A stretch of 38,905 nucleotides of DNA from Deltaproteobacteria bacterium (GTDB taxonomy: Bacteria; Desulfobacterota; DSM-4660; Desulfatiglandales; Desulfatiglandaceae), in contig JAFDGR010000009.1 of assembly GCA_019309145.1 (NCBI GenBank), positions 1 to 38,905 of the forward strand, written 5' to 3'. Shown here piece by piece: positions 17,474-29,694 of the stretch. The notes under the pieces are model-generated. The model had not been told where the DNA came from, ran no database searches, and saw nothing but the letters and a program-made list of their open reading frames with translations. Position numbers and translations under genes: made by a program. Numbering within the stretch: the first letter of the stretch is position 1; each line of letters starts with the position of its first letter.

Positions 17474-18787
17474 CTACCTTCCGCTCAGCTCATAGGTACC
17501 CCTGACCCGGTCCTGGAGATACACAAAGTCGAATTTCCCCCCGCAGGCCTCTTCAAACCAGGTTTGCCCCTGTTCCCGGCACGAGGCACACGCGTTTCTC
17601 GGGATGTGCACGGCAAAGATATGATTTCCCCTGCTGGATGTTGATTCGATGGAAAAGGTCCCTGGGCAATCCACGCAACGGCGGATTTTCTCGTGCTGCT
17701 CTTCCCGGATGCCGTCGGTATCGTAATAGATCTCCCGCTTCCGTGCCACTATTTCACCGGGCTTATAGGTATTTTTCTGAAACTCCTCCCGCAGGAACAT
17801 GCCTTTGAGATCAATCACCTGCTGCTCAATATAGCGGGTAATATCGCCGCGCTGGGCCTGGTAATCCCGGTCATAATTAGGTTCTTTCACAAACCCGGTA
17901 TCCAGGCCTGCCATGGCCATGATGATACCCACATTCACGTAAGGAAGCGCGTTTTCGACGGCGTACCCCCCTTCCAGGACCGCGATATCCGGTTTCAACC
18001 GGGCATTGAGCAGGGCATACCCTCTGGCTGAAAAATTCATATGGGTGATGGGATCATTGAAGTGGTTGTCCTGGCCCGCGGAATTGATCACCAGTTCCGG
18101 TTTGAATTTCTCCAGCAGGGGCATGATGAGCTCTTCCAGCACATACAGGAATCCCTCTTCTCCTGTCTGGGGAGGAAGCGGGATGTTCACGGTGGTCCCT
18201 TCCGCATTGGGGCCGCCCAGCTCATCGGGAAACCCTGATCCGGGATAGAGGGTTCGTCCGTCCTGATGCACGGAGATATAAAGGGTATTGGGATCATGCC
18301 AGAAAATATCCTGGGATCCGTCACCATGGTGGCAGTCCGTGTCCACGACGGCGATTTTTTCGACCCCGTACGTGTCCCGGATATACTCCGCCATCACCGC
18401 TTCATTATTGATGTTACAAAAACCCCGGTTTCCGTGGACCACCCGCATGGCATGGTGACCGGGCGGCCGCACCAGGGCAAAAGCGCTCTCCACTTCTCCC
18501 TTGAGAACCGCATCGGCAGCCACGAGACAACCCCCGGCTGAAATCAGGTGGCTTTCCGTGGTCACTGCCGCCTCGTCGGGAACGCAAAAATGGACCCGTT
18601 GAATGTCCTTTGCCCCGGCAGGCCTGACCCGGTACTCAAAGATTCCCTCCACGTCCAGGAGCCCCTCTTCCATGACCTGATCCTGGGTGTAAAGAAGCCG
18701 CTCCTCTCGCTCAGGATGGGTCGGGCTGATGGCCCAATCATAGGCCGGAAAAAAAACCAATCCCATGCGTCTTGGTGCCTTTATCAT
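17474..18787 (-). CDS. Histone deacetylase-family amidohydrolase with a four-cysteine C-terminal extension
   Basis: The 437-residue protein has an arginase/deacetylase-fold domain (about 1-330). It retains the charge-relay histidines in RPPGHHA (H111, H112) and the zinc ligands in DTDCHHGDG (D151, H153) and SAGQDNH (D240). It also has the catalytic-tyrosine region LEGGYAVEN (Y275). Bacterial members remove acetyl or related acyl groups from lysine, polyamines or other amides. About 100 residues follow that are not part of the usual enzyme, with CVDC at 371-374 and CASC at 400-403, probably a zinc-binding knuckle. The ATG at 18787 overlaps the stop of the upstream HyuA-like gene as ATGA, so translation is coupled. 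The longer frame from 18835 would overlap that gene by 52 bases and lacks support. The substrate is unknown. Confidence 0.88.
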   Translation of the reverse strand: MIKAPRRMGLVFFPAYDWAISPTHPEREERLLYTQDQVMEEGLLDVEGIFEYRVRPAGAKDIQRVHFCVPDEAAVTTESHLISAGGCLVAADAVLKGEVESAFALVRPPGHHAMRVVHGNRGFCNINNEAVMAEYIRDTYGVEKIAVVDTDCHHGDGSQDIFWHDPNTLYISVHQDGRTLYPGSGFPDELGGPNAEGTTVNIPLPPQTGEEGFLYVLEELIMPLLEKFKPELVINSAGQDNHFNDPITHMNFSARGYALLNARLKPDIAVLEGGYAVENALPYVNVGIIMAMAGLDTGFVKEPNYDRDYQAQRGDITRYIEQQVIDLKGMFLREEFQKNTYKPGEIVARKREIYYDTDGIREEQHEKIRRCVDCPGTFSIESTSSRGNHIFAVHIPRNACASCREQGQTWFEEACGGKFDFVYLQDRVRGTYELSGR

Positions 18788-20472
18788 GATCCCTGCTCCT
18801 TTTTCCACTCCCGGATAATCCCCGGCGTAATACACAGCTTTATGCGGATATTCTGCCCGGTACGTGCATACCCCCGGATCATGTTGAAAACCTGTTCCTC
18901 AATAACGGATATCTCCAGGGAATCCGGATCCGCACCAATTTTCACCGCCTGATCCCTGAGCACCTCGTTTGCAAAGGACATGGCGTCCCGGGACTGATAC
19001 CTGTAGGGAATTTTCTGATCTATTCCCGCCTCAGGGATGACAAGCGATCCCCTTTCCGTGTCCGCCTGGACCGTGATCTCGGCCGTGACCCTTGCGACAG
19101 CCGCACCAATGGCATTGGCCACCCCGAAGTGTTTCGGGACCCGGTGGGGTAACCCCAGGGCTTCCCCGAGAAAAGGGCCGACCTGGGGTGCGGGCCCGCC
19201 GATCACCACCAATGAATCCGGAACGATTTTCTCTTCCTGCAGGACCTCATGGATGGTATAAACCGGCCTGGAATTGATCCTCGCCAGGAAAGCCTCCGCG
19301 GAATCGGCAATGGAACGCGCCATGGTTTCAAGAATGCGCTGTGCCATGACCTTCGGGGAAAAGCCCATGGAATCCCCCATTTTTTTCATGGCAATGTTTG
19401 CCGCTTCCCGATCGCCTGCCTCCAGGAGACCCAGGGCAACCATTGCATCGGTGGGCGTCGGTACCGTGCCCCCAAACGCCATGGGTGGTCCCTGCCTGCG
19501 CGGGCCCACGTGCAGTGATCCATCCTTGGCCATGGTGACTTCACTATCCCCGCCGATTCCTATGGAATGGGTGAGCAGAGAACGGACAAGGGTTTGATAC
19601 GGCCCGATCCTGATGCCCCTCGGCTCCAACAGGGGAATTCCAGCCAGTACCACGCTCATATCAGTGGTGGTCCCCCCAACATCCAGCACCAGGGCCGTGC
19701 CAGGGCATCCATCCAGGGCCAGGGCCCCCATCACGCTTGCCGCCGGGCCCGACTGCGCAGTTGCGGCCGGCGAATGCAGGGTGGACGCCAGGTCGATGGT
19801 TCCGCCATCCGGTTTCAGGAGGTACCGCGGCGCTTTCAGGGATTGTTCATTCAGGATTCGCATGAGGGCGCTCATAAATGCTTCATGCACGCGGTGGAGG
19901 GCCGCGTTCAGATAAGTGGTCGCGATTCTTCTTGGGAAATTAAGGCTCCCGGACACCTTATGCCCCAGCGAGATGGCGGAAAACCTCTCCTTTAGCAAAC
20001 CGGCAATCTGCAGTTCGTGGGCCGGATTCCTGACCGAAAATTTTCCCGCGATTCCCGCCACTGAGATCCCTTTTTCGAGGATCGCTTTGGCCGCTTCCTC
20101 AACCGCCTCCCTGTCCACCGGCATTGCTTCAAATCCCTGGTGATCCAGGCAACCCCCTACCACGTGAAAGGAGGGACCCACGGAAAACCACTCCGGGTTC
20201 ATGCCGGGACCGGCAGAGACAATCATTCCAGCCGGTTCCAGCTGATCCTGGACAATGGCATTGGTGGCCATGGTGGTGGAAAAAACCATCCTCTTGATCT
20301 TTCCCGGATCAATGGCACCGGTCACCTTTTCAACGGCCGTTCTCAGTGTCTCGAGCAAATCCTCCCCGGTTGGTGTCTTTGTTTCCGCCAGCACACCCTG
20401 GTCATCCAAAAGCACCGCGTCTGTCTGGGTGCCGCCCACATCCAGTCCCAGTATCATAGCATCACCATTCAT
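18784..20472 (-). CDS. Hydantoinase/oxoprolinase A-like (HyuA) ASKHA ATPase
   Basis: The 562-residue protein belongs to the hydantoinase A/5-oxoprolinase family, whose members couple ATP hydrolysis to opening or modifying cyclic amides and ureides or to ketone carboxylation. Two ASKHA phosphate-binding loops are clear, LDVGGTQTD (residues 10-18) and LDVGGTTTD (263-271). STTMATNAI (about 65-73), SGPAAS (241-246) and SIGIGGDS (303-310) are also present. A HyuB subunit is absent, and the protein is shorter than acetone carboxylase or full HyuA. The ATG at 20472 has AAAGGG about 8 bases upstream; an in-frame TTG one codon earlier is less likely. It is the first gene of the HyuA-HDAC-YcaO operon and shares ATGA with the next gene. 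Confidence 0.88.
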   Translation of the reverse strand: MNGDAMILGLDVGGTQTDAVLLDDQGVLAETKTPTGEDLLETLRTAVEKVTGAIDPGKIKRMVFSTTMATNAIVQDQLEPAGMIVSAGPGMNPEWFSVGPSFHVVGGCLDHQGFEAMPVDREAVEEAAKAILEKGISVAGIAGKFSVRNPAHELQIAGLLKERFSAISLGHKVSGSLNFPRRIATTYLNAALHRVHEAFMSALMRILNEQSLKAPRYLLKPDGGTIDLASTLHSPAATAQSGPAASVMGALALDGCPGTALVLDVGGTTTDMSVVLAGIPLLEPRGIRIGPYQTLVRSLLTHSIGIGGDSEVTMAKDGSLHVGPRRQGPPMAFGGTVPTPTDAMVALGLLEAGDREAANIAMKKMGDSMGFSPKVMAQRILETMARSIADSAEAFLARINSRPVYTIHEVLQEEKIVPDSLVVIGGPAPQVGPFLGEALGLPHRVPKHFGVANAIGAAVARVTAEITVQADTERGSLVIPEAGIDQKIPYRYQSRDAMSFANEVLRDQAVKIGADPDSLEISVIEEQVFNMIRGYARTGQNIRIKLCITPGIIREWKKEQGS

Positions 20473-20510
20473 CAAATTGCCCTTTCCTGATCCTTGCCCG
20501 CCCCCCTTGT

Positions 20511-20542
20511 GCCTTATGCCTTATGCCTTATGCCTTATGCCT
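20511..20542. repeat. 7-bp tandem repeat (GCCTTAT, four full units)
   Basis: GCCTTAT is repeated four times without change (20511-20538) and then trails into GCCT. It lies between the divergent HyuA-like gene (start 20472) and the GspE gene (start 20756), about 40 bases upstream of the HyuA-like start codon. The rest of this 283-base gap holds no gene. A heptanucleotide repeat here is prone to slipped-strand length change and could alter promoter or leader spacing. Confidence 0.85.
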
Positions 20543-20755
20543 GACAACATATTTCTATACCATGAATCCCGTGAAAGACCAAAGGGATATTGTGCACGCT
20601 GGCCTCAAGGTTGAGGGGGCAAAACCTGTCTCACTGGCACCAACATTGCAGTTAATACCATGGCGCAAAAAAGACTTTCAAAGTAAAAACCGTGGTGGTA
20701 GGATCTCGTGCAAGAGGGACACAAAATCAACACAGCGGGAAAGAGGTAGCGGCAG

Positions 20756-22582
20756 ATGAACCAGCGGGAAAATTGGGACCGTGCCTTCCCGGCAAAAGAA
20801 ATTTGCCGGCTCTTACTGGACAGAGGAATCATCACCCCCGGACAACACAAGGAAATTCTCGGGAAACACGCAAGCGTCCGGCGGAAGATCGAAACGAGCC
20901 AACAGCCTCGACAGTCTCCTGACTCAAAGACGCCCATTCCGCGTACCCCCGTCACCATCGTCGATGTGATCACCTCCCTCAATCTCGAGAGAGCTGATGA
21001 TCCGGGACGTCCCCTGGACGAGGATTTCATCGTGCAAATCCTTGCCGATCACTGGAATATCCCGTACCAGAAAATTGATCCCCTGGAACTGGATCTCAAC
21101 CTGGTAACGGGAACCATTCCTCACTCCTTCGCCATCAAACATCTCGTCCTCCCCATCGACGTGAAAAACGGCTGTCTCACCGTGGCGACCCCCAATCCCT
21201 TCAACGTGGAAGTTATTGAAGATATCGGCCGCGTCAGCCACATGAAGGTCCGCGTGGTGGTCAGTTCCAAGACCGACATCCTGCGGCTTATTAACGAATT
21301 CTTCGGTTTCAAGCGTTCCATTGCCGGGGCGGAACACCAGTTCTCCGGCCTGCCGGTAGATCTGGGAAACCTGGAACAATACGTCAAGTTGAAATCTTCC
21401 GAGGAACTGCCTTCCGATGATCAGCACATCGTCAATGCCGTCAACCACCTCCTCAATTACGCCTTTGATCAACGGGCGAGTGACGTGCACCTGGAACCGA
21501 AGCGGGATTCCAGCATCGTCAGGATGCGTATCGACGGGGTCCTCCACACCGTGTATAAACTCCCGAAAAATGTCCATTCAGCCATGGTGAGCCGCATCAA
21601 GAATCTTTCACGACTCGATATGGCTGAGAAAAGACGGCCCCAGGACGGCAGGATAAAGACGGCCAGGAAAGGGCTCGAGGCGGAGATCCGGGTATCCACG
21701 GTCCCGGTGGCGTTCGGTGAAAAGATCGTAATGCGGATCATGGATCCCGACATCCTCTTCCAGGACATGGCAGGCCTCGGTTTCACCGAGGGGGATCTTG
21801 CCCGATTCCAGCGGTTCATCGGCATGCCGCATGGTATTGTGCTTGTCTGCGGACCCACTGGAAGCGGGAAATCCACAACCCTGTATTCGGCCATGCGGTA
21901 TCTTTCATCTCCTGAAATCAACATCACCACAGTGGAAGACCCCATCGAGATGGTCCACGAAGACTTCAACCAGATCGCGGTGCAACCGGTGGTAGGCATT
22001 ACCTTTTCCACCATTCTCAGGAATATCCTCCGGCAGGACCCGGATATTATCATGATCGGTGAAATGAGGGACCTTGAAACGGCCCAGAATGCCGTTCAGG
22101 CAGCCCTCACCGGTCACCTGGTCCTTTCCACGCTCCACACCAACGACGCGCCGTCCGCCATTACCCGCCTTCTGGATCTCGGGATTCCATCCTTTCTGAT
22201 TCAGGCGACCCTCGTCGGGGTACTCTCCCAGCGTCTTGTGCGCAAGATCTGCCCCCATTGCAAAGAATCTTTCCCGGTTGATCCGGTCAAGTTGACGGCT
22301 ATGGGCCTGGACCTGGGCGAAGAGGACGTTACCGAACTCTGGCGGGGAAAGGGTTGTATCAAGTGCAGGGGAACCGGGTATCTCGGAAGGACCGCTGTTT
22401 TTGAGGTACTTCCCCTCAGCGAGGCCTTCAAGCAGCTCCTGGCCCAGGAGGTCCGCCTGGAAGAGTTGACCCGGTTGGCAGAGGCCGAAGGCATGGTCCG
22501 CCTCCGGGAAAATGCCGTCAGAAAAATGCTGGACGGGGTAACCACCTACCAGGAAGTCCTCCGGGTGACCTGGAATCAATGA
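20756..22582 (+). CDS. GspE/PilB-family secretion or pilus assembly ATPase
   Basis: This 608-residue hexameric ATPase powers a type II secretion system or type IV pilus. An N-terminal MshE/T2SSE_N-type region is visible twice in outline (about 5-40, LLLDRGIITPGQHKEIL, and about 90-190, where the DPLELDLNLV and AFAIKH-like segments sit). The catalytic half has Walker A GPTGSGKST at 366-374, an Asp box (VEDPIEM), a Walker B-type segment DIIMIGEMRD, and a His box (LSTLHTNDA). A four-cysteine zinc site (CPHC...CIKC) follows near residues 500-540. GAGGT precedes the ATG. No pseudopilin, secretin or inner-membrane GspF gene is adjacent, so the system it serves lies elsewhere. It is followed by recN 16 bases later. 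Confidence 0.92.
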   Translation: MNQRENWDRAFPAKEICRLLLDRGIITPGQHKEILGKHASVRRKIETSQQPRQSPDSKTPIPRTPVTIVDVITSLNLERADDPGRPLDEDFIVQILADHWNIPYQKIDPLELDLNLVTGTIPHSFAIKHLVLPIDVKNGCLTVATPNPFNVEVIEDIGRVSHMKVRVVVSSKTDILRLINEFFGFKRSIAGAEHQFSGLPVDLGNLEQYVKLKSSEELPSDDQHIVNAVNHLLNYAFDQRASDVHLEPKRDSSIVRMRIDGVLHTVYKLPKNVHSAMVSRIKNLSRLDMAEKRRPQDGRIKTARKGLEAEIRVSTVPVAFGEKIVMRIMDPDILFQDMAGLGFTEGDLARFQRFIGMPHGIVLVCGPTGSGKSTTLYSAMRYLSSPEINITTVEDPIEMVHEDFNQIAVQPVVGITFSTILRNILRQDPDIIMIGEMRDLETAQNAVQAALTGHLVLSTLHTNDAPSAITRLLDLGIPSFLIQATLVGVLSQRLVRKICPHCKESFPVDPVKLTAMGLDLGEEDVTELWRGKGCIKCRGTGYLGRTAVFEVLPLSEAFKQLLAQEVRLEELTRLAEAEGMVRLRENAVRKMLDGVTTYQEVLRVTWNQ

Positions 22583-22598
22583 ATAAAGGCATAGAAGC

Positions 22599-24284
22599 AT
22601 GCTGACCCGACTGACCATATCCAATTTTGCAATCATCAAACGCCTGGACATTTCCTTCCAGCCCGGTCTCAACATCCTTTCCGGCGAGACCGGCGCGGGA
22701 AAATCCATCATCATTAATGCCATGAACCTCATCCTGGGCGGCCGTGCCTCCGGAGACCTCATTCGCACCGGTTGCGAGGAAGCCATGGTAGAGGCGCTCT
22801 TTTCCATCCCCTCATCCGGGCATCTCACTGCACTGCTCCAGGACCTTGCCATCCCTTTTGACGGTGATCTGCTGATACGGCGTTCACTCCACCGGGAGGG
22901 TCGAAACAGGATATCCATCAACGGGACCATAGCCACCCTCCAGATGCTTTCCTCCTTGGGGGACCACCTGATCAGCATTTCCGGCCAGCATGAACATCAG
23001 CGCCTCCTTCGCCAGGACCATCACCTCTCCATCCTCGATGAATTCGGGGGGCTGGTCCCTGCCAGGGAAGCGTTTGCCGGCCTTTTCAACCAGTATCAAT
23101 CCCTGCGTGAACAACTCCAGGTACTGGAAAGACAAATCGCTGAAATGAAGGATAAACAGGAGCTCGCGCGCTTTCAAAGGGAGGAGATTGACGGCGCCCG
23201 GATAGAGGAGCATGAAGATGAAACCCTGTCAAAGGAAAAAATGCGCCTTGAACATGCTGAACAACTCCTCACCACCGTCTCAGAAACCTACCAGGAACTC
23301 TACGAAAATGACCGTTCCCTGCTCTCCGCGCTTTTTGATTGTGCAAAAAAACTGGAAAAAGCCGCCCGGATAGATGACCGCCTTGGAGATATTGCCCGCA
23401 CGATTGCTGAAAGCCGGGTGGTCCTGGAAGAGGCCGCCATATCTTTACGGGAGATCCAGGGGACCATTGAAATGGATCCTCAGCGGCTCGAAGCGGTCCA
23501 GGAAAGGCTGGAGATCCTCACCCGCCTCAAGCGAAAATACGGACCCTCCCTCCCCGATGTCCTTGCGTTTCGGCAAAAGATAGCAACAGTGATGGACGAG
23601 CAACATGAAAAGACTGAGAGGAAACGCGAACTGCAATCCCGCCTTTCTTCCCTGGGAGAGGAACTCCTCGAAGCGGCATACCGCCTTTCAGACAGGAGGA
23701 AGCAGGCCGCCCGGCGCCTCGAAAAAGCAGTGGAAAAGGAACTCCATGACCTCAACATGCCCAACACGCGTTTTCGAGTCGCGTTTCTTCCCCAAGAGGA
23801 ACAGGCCCCGGACACCCGGGAGGCCCTTTCCATGCTCCGAAGCGAGGGGATTGATCAGGTGGAATTTCTGCTTGCACCGAATGTGGGAGAAGCCCTCAAA
23901 CCGCTCGCGAAAATAGCCTCGGGCGGGGAGCTTTCCCGTATCATGCTGGCACTGAAAAGCATCCTGGCAAGGAGCGCATCTGTAGAATCGGTCATCTTCG
24001 ACGAAGTGGATGCCGGGATCGGGGGGGCCACAGCGGAGGTGGTGGGAGAAAAACTGGTGGCGCTCGCCCGCTTTCATCAGATCCTGTGCATCACGCACTT
24101 GCCGCAGATAGCCAGCAAGGCCCATACCCACTACCAGGTCAGGAAAAACGTGGTAGACGGCAGGACGGAAAGCTCCATCCTGGAGCTTGGCGAGCAAGAA
24201 CGCGTCGAAGAAATAGCCCGGCTCCTCGCAGGTCGCAAGGTCACTCCACAGGCCCTGGCCCATGCCCGGGAAATGGTGGGATAA
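22599..24284 (+). CDS. recN: DNA repair protein RecN
   Basis: The 561-residue SMC-like ATPase acts in double-strand break repair by holding or tethering DNA ends. The N-terminal half has Walker A GETGAGKS (residues 29-36) and a QHEHQRLL segment. A coiled coil spans about 155-360. The C-terminal half has the signature SGGELSRIMLALK and Walker B VIFDEVDAGIGG. The length is typical of RecN. It is probably co-transcribed with the GspE gene and ends 8 bases from the convergent lipoprotein gene. Confidence 0.96.
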   Translation: MLTRLTISNFAIIKRLDISFQPGLNILSGETGAGKSIIINAMNLILGGRASGDLIRTGCEEAMVEALFSIPSSGHLTALLQDLAIPFDGDLLIRRSLHREGRNRISINGTIATLQMLSSLGDHLISISGQHEHQRLLRQDHHLSILDEFGGLVPAREAFAGLFNQYQSLREQLQVLERQIAEMKDKQELARFQREEIDGARIEEHEDETLSKEKMRLEHAEQLLTTVSETYQELYENDRSLLSALFDCAKKLEKAARIDDRLGDIARTIAESRVVLEEAAISLREIQGTIEMDPQRLEAVQERLEILTRLKRKYGPSLPDVLAFRQKIATVMDEQHEKTERKRELQSRLSSLGEELLEAAYRLSDRRKQAARRLEKAVEKELHDLNMPNTRFRVAFLPQEEQAPDTREALSMLRSEGIDQVEFLLAPNVGEALKPLAKIASGGELSRIMLALKSILARSASVESVIFDEVDAGIGGATAEVVGEKLVALARFHQILCITHLPQIASKAHTHYQVRKNVVDGRTESSILELGEQERVEEIARLLAGRKVTPQALAHAREMVG

Positions 24285-24292
24285 TGGATCGG

Positions 24293-25189
24293 CTAGTGCT
24301 TGAGGAGGATCACCTGGCCGATGGTGAAAGCCCCCCCGGAAAGCGGCCGTGCCACCGCCTCATGGTCATCCACTGAAACGATCTCTATCTCTCCCACTCT
24401 CTGGCTGCGCACAGGATAGGGACGGCCACTCATGGAATTGATCCACTTTTCGTAAGAAAATACCTGGAACACATCTCCTTTCTTTATCCCCACGTCACGC
24501 CCGCCGTTAACCCTGATGGCCTTGTCTTCTGCTGAAAGCACCTTTCCGATCCAGGGTATCCCCTCAAGGACTTCTGTGATAGCTGATACCTGCTTTTTCA
24601 GAATCTCCGGCAGGTGATCCTTGATGAGCTCCGCCATGAATTCCTTGTCGTTATCGGCGTACTCTTCTTCAGAGCCTGAAAATTTCCTGGTTTCCAGCCG
24701 CGTAAACAGGACCGCGCCGGTGCTCACGTCGATGAGATTCACCACCACGGAAATCTCATAGAAACGGGTGTTCTTCCGAAACGGCCAGATGCCGGTTCGC
24801 TTCATGGTCACATCGACCGGGTTAAGCACCCCGGTGATCAGGATGTTCAGTCCGCGTTCCTCTGCTTTCCGGATAAAATTTTTGGGAGTAACAATCCCGA
24901 ACCGGGGAGATTTCATATTATCCGGCATGGAGAGCCCAAAGGGCTTCTCGTCCAGGATGACAAAGGGGATCTTGCGTATCTTTGAGATGAACTCGGCGGT
25001 AAATGCATTCCCCAGGTTACCGCCCAGGTGTGTCTCGTCCAGAAACGGGATCACTTTTATCCGCTTGGCGAGCAGAGGCTCGCTGCTGCGAATCCTTTTC
25101 AACAGGGAATGTGTAGAGCTACAGCCCCAAAAAGCGCCCAATGTGATCAGGAGTATAAGTCCGACAATCCTCAAAAGTCTCTTTTTCAT
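24293..25189 (-). CDS. Lipoprotein with a FlgT-like C-terminal domain
   Basis: The 298-residue product begins with a lipoprotein signal whose lipobox cysteine is C23 (LGAFWGCSS; the -3 and -2 residues are unusual). The middle part (about 35-205) resembles the CsgG/FlgT-M/TolB-N type of outer-membrane-associated alpha/beta domain, with GAVLFTRLETRKFSG near its end. The last 90 residues (IRVNGGRDVGIKKGDVFQVF and the closing ATIGQV-like strand) fit the FlgT C-terminal fold. AAGGGAGAG precedes the ATG. It is the last gene of the minus-strand cluster, 29 bases after the acylphosphatase gene. A cell-envelope role is likely; a specific flagellar role is not supported by its neighbours. Confidence 0.75.
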   Translation of the reverse strand: MKKRLLRIVGLILLITLGAFWGCSSTHSLLKRIRSSEPLLAKRIKVIPFLDETHLGGNLGNAFTAEFISKIRKIPFVILDEKPFGLSMPDNMKSPRFGIVTPKNFIRKAEERGLNILITGVLNPVDVTMKRTGIWPFRKNTRFYEISVVVNLIDVSTGAVLFTRLETRKFSGSEEEYADNDKEFMAELIKDHLPEILKKQVSAITEVLEGIPWIGKVLSAEDKAIRVNGGRDVGIKKGDVFQVFSYEKWINSMSGRPYPVRSQRVGEIEIVSVDDHEAVARPLSGGAFTIGQVILLKH

Positions 25190-25218
25190 TCTCTCCCTTT
25201 CTTCCGAGAAGCCTCTGC

Positions 25219-28551
<3,333 letters not shown>

Positions 28552-28562
<11 letters not shown>

Positions 28563-29358
28563 TGGTTTCTTCCTCTCCTATTACATCCTGATGCATGGAC
28601 AGGATCAGATCCAGGAAGAGTTCCGCACCCTCCCTGGTGACCTTCTTCACGGTGGGACTGGAAAATCCCGTGTGCCATCGCAGGTCAAACAGCTCATCTG
28701 AAACAACGAGCATGCCGGAGAGCGCCACGGAACGGAAAAGCGCCACGTGCATCAGTGCCGACATCTCCATTTCCACGCCCAGCACCCCTGCCCGGCTGTA
28801 CTGTTCCACTTTGGCCGGTGTTTCACGATAGGGGGCATCCGTGGTCCATACGGCCCCGGCCCGGGATTCCACCGGCAATCCCTTTACGGCCTGCACAAGA
28901 AGCTCCGTCAGATCCTGATCCGGTTCAACCGGGCTCTTCCCAACGGGATAGTGGCCCGATGTCCCTTCCTCAGATACGGCGGACGTTGGAATGACCACGT
29001 CACCTATCCGCAGGAAACGCTGAAGAGACCCACACCACCCCAGGACCCAGAACCGCTTTGCCCCCAGCACGATCAGCTTCTCCATGGCAAGCACGGTCTG
29101 AGGAGCCCCCAGAAACGGGCCTGCGAAGCTTACGCGTTCGCCCATCGGGCCTTCCGGCCGGTACAGGTGCGAGAGTGCCATATCATGCACCGGCAGTCTT
29201 TCTCCTTGGGTTTTTTGTACCAGGAAGCGCACGGCATCAGGGACCATGGCCAACACCACATCGGGCCCAAGAAGGGGGTCATGTCTTCCTCTCCGGGGGA
29301 AAATGATCCCTTCTTCCCTCGTTATTTCCCTGCCCGGGCCTGCTGTCCTGTTTTCCAT
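28552..29358 (-). CDS. Nucleoside phosphorylase superfamily protein
   Basis: The 268-residue protein has the nucleoside phosphorylase-I fold. GWCGSLQRFLRIGDVVIPTSAVSEEGTS contains the phosphate and ribose pocket region (split here by the G-x-x-G pattern GWCGSL and the GDVVIP strand). GVEMEMSALMH is the ribose-binding VEME motif, and SDELFDLRWHTGF replaces the usual base-specificity segment SD-x-x. The family splits purine or pyrimidine nucleosides or MTA with phosphate. The base preference cannot be assigned. GGAGG lies 5 bases before the ATG at 29358; the longer frame from 29388 is not preferred. It is the first gene of the minus-strand operon that ends in the lipoprotein. Confidence 0.85.
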
Positions 29359-29391
29359 GCATCCATCCTCCACCTTTGCCCCAACCATGGA

Positions 29392-29420
29392 ATACTAAAA
29401 GGTATGGCCAGTATTGGCAA
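29392..29420 (-). promoter_or_regulatory. Candidate sigma-70 promoter of the phosphorylase-DUF1786-ligA operon
   Basis: Reading the minus strand, TTGCCA (29415-29420) is followed after 17 bases by TAGTAT (29392-29397), matching the consensus at 5 of 6 and 4 of 6 positions. The position, about 34 bases before the start codon with its GGAGG site, is appropriate. Confidence 0.4.
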
Positions 29421-29638
29421 CCATAAATTTGACATTTTCCAACGAAATCATGGCTCCCTGCGCAGTCAAACGGCCTATTCCTGTTCGCCTGCTCTTTATA
29501 CAAAATCCTCCGGCACATTTCTCCCCAATAATCTGCTGAACCCTTTTCCAACTCCTCTGAAAGATTTTTATGGAAAAAATACAACGCTGTGATAAAATAA
29601 CGAAAAAGAGACGCACCGGGAGATGGCCGGGTTTTTCA

Positions 29639-29667
29639 TTGACATAATTGATTTTAATGAATAATAA
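29639..29667 (+). promoter_or_regulatory. Candidate sigma-70 promoter of ffh
   Basis: A perfect TTGACA (29639-29644) is followed after 17 bases by TAATAA (29662-29667) in very AT-rich sequence, about 28 bases before the ffh start codon. Expected to transcribe ffh and possibly the ribosomal cluster after it. Confidence 0.55.
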
Positions 29668-29694
29668 TAGTCGTTTTCGTTTTGAGAGCCAGTG

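Larger units (their letters stand above)
29359..29694. other. Divergent promoter region between the phosphorylase operon and ffh
   Basis: This 336-base gap separates two oppositely oriented operons. It contains no supported ORF and no recognisable structured RNA. Candidate promoters face outward on both sides and are listed separately. The central 29430-29620 shows nothing I can name; a short CCGG-based hairpin near 29616-29632 is too weak to call. Confidence 0.5.

Noticed and set aside
21905-22978. 357-residue minus-strand frame across the GspE-recN junction
   Set aside because: It crosses two well-supported genes on the other strand and has no ribosome binding site or family features.
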